From: Karstenula rhodostoma CBS 690.94
Taxonomy: Eukaryota > Ascomycota > Dothideomycetes > Pleosporales > Didymosphaeriaceae
Length of the DNA: 64,000 bases
Assembly (NCBI GenBank): GCA_010093485.1
Contig: MU001506.1
Coordinates: 186,001 to 250,000, forward strand
Direction of reading: 5' to 3'
Within the stretch, counting starts at the first letter, position 1, and each line of letters starts with the position of its first letter. The notes below the pieces were generated by a model that worked only from the letters and a program-made list of their open reading frames with translations, did no database searches and was not told where the DNA came from. Shown one piece after another: positions 63,533 through 64,000 of this stretch. Both the position numbers and the translations under genes were made by a program.

Positions 63533-64000
63533 TCAGGGAAAGTATTCATCTGGATCCAAGCCCATGCCTCGGATCTCCTGCTTTTTTCTCTCCAGAATAT
63601 ACTGTGGGACCTTAACTACTTCGCCTTCCTGCAACCTCCTTAACACATCTTCCCCCTCCACTAAAACTATCGCGCGAAAGCAGGTTATGCATGTGTTGTG
63701 CGCACAGAGACACCCGCTATTAAACGCTACGATATATCGAGCGCATCCTCGAGCATCTACTGGTGTGAGACTTCGGTCAGATTCTCTGGCTCTTTGCTCA
63801 GATCGTGAGCGAAAAATGCGACGAAGGGTTTTTCTGGCAGCCGATATCGACGGTTGCGATGTTGGAGGTGCAACCCGACGTGGCACGGGTACCTGGAGCC
63901 ATGAACGTCCACATATGCAACAGACCCATATAAATATAGATCTTGGTAATGATTCAGGCTCACCAACCTGGTGAGGCACAGATACCTCGTACTCTACGCC
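63533..64000 (-). CDS. Partial zinc-motif protein at right edge (5' end outside window)
   Basis: The minus-strand frame is open from the window edge to the stop at 63533, giving at least 155 residues; the apparent start at 63979 is a GTG, so the true start is outside. The visible sequence has FIWVCCICGRSW, a basic low-complexity stretch (ARKTLRRIFRSRSEQRARESDR), then FNSGCLCAHNTCITCFRA and a charged tail. WxCCxCG followed by CxCxHxxCxxC resembles the zinc-ribbon layout of the protein at 1379-2458. The family is therefore probably the same broad group; function unknown. Confidence 0.5.
   Translation of the reverse strand, partial: GVEYEVSVPHQVGEPESLPRSIFIWVCCICGRSWLQVPVPRRVAPPTSQPSISAARKTLRRIFRSRSEQRARESDRSLTPVDARGCARYIVAFNSGCLCAHNTCITCFRAIVLVEGEDVLRRLQEGEVVKVPQYILERKKQEIRGMGLDPDEYFP

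Overview
The window looks like nuclear DNA of a filamentous ascomycete, most likely a dothideomycete (a Mycosphaerellales relative is my best guess, by inference). The support is: short GT-AG introns of about 41-119 bases with CTAAC/CTGAC branch sites; fungus-restricted genes (eisosome protein EIS1, sphingolipid C9-methyltransferase, PAM17, Zn2Cys6 factor, DUF7730-like protein, AIM9-like phosphotransferase); long single-exon, disordered hypothetical proteins; and interstitial telomere-type CCCTAA units.

Layout. 0-7.7 kb is a compact gene block: a gene end cut by the left edge, a zinc-ribbon protein, a nucleoside 2-deoxyribosyltransferase-like protein, and a divergent pair formed by the U2 snRNP protein MSL1/U2B'' and the TFIIH kinase KIN28. 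7.9-10.4 kb is a gene-empty repeat zone. 10.4-13.6 kb holds a DUF7730-like gene and a cytochrome P450 whose first splice junction does not work. 14.7-21.3 kb is a run of small unfamiliar genes; two of them share a KRSNAxRRK-type motif. 22.8-23.8 kb is phosphomannomutase SEC53. 24.0-31.0 kb holds two more repeat clusters around an AIM9-like gene and a tiny LEA-like gene, then telomere-like units and an assembly gap at 31139-31172.

31.7-47.7 kb is a second housekeeping block: a conserved 879-residue protein, EIS1, a tyrosine phosphatase, sphingolipid C9-methyltransferase, PAM17 and a Zn2Cys6 transcription factor whose zinc cluster is split over tiny exons. 47.7-53.1 kb is a fourth repeat cluster followed by three gene remnants (BPL_N-like, copper amine oxidase-like, PQQ-propeller-like). 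53.6-64 kb holds a single-exon P450 with an altered heme loop, two large unrecognised proteins and a zinc-motif protein cut by the right edge.

The main unexplained signal is a family of about 30 bases, seen here in at least 24 recognisable copies in four clusters (8-9.2, 24-24.7, 29.4-31 and 48.4-49.4 kb). Orientation is constant within each cluster: plus in the first and last, minus in the middle two. A separate 55-base block occurs once in the first zone and once in the third, keeping the same orientation relative to the motif. Coordinates, splice sites and motifs were read by hand from the sequence; family names come from recognising protein motifs, not from database searches.
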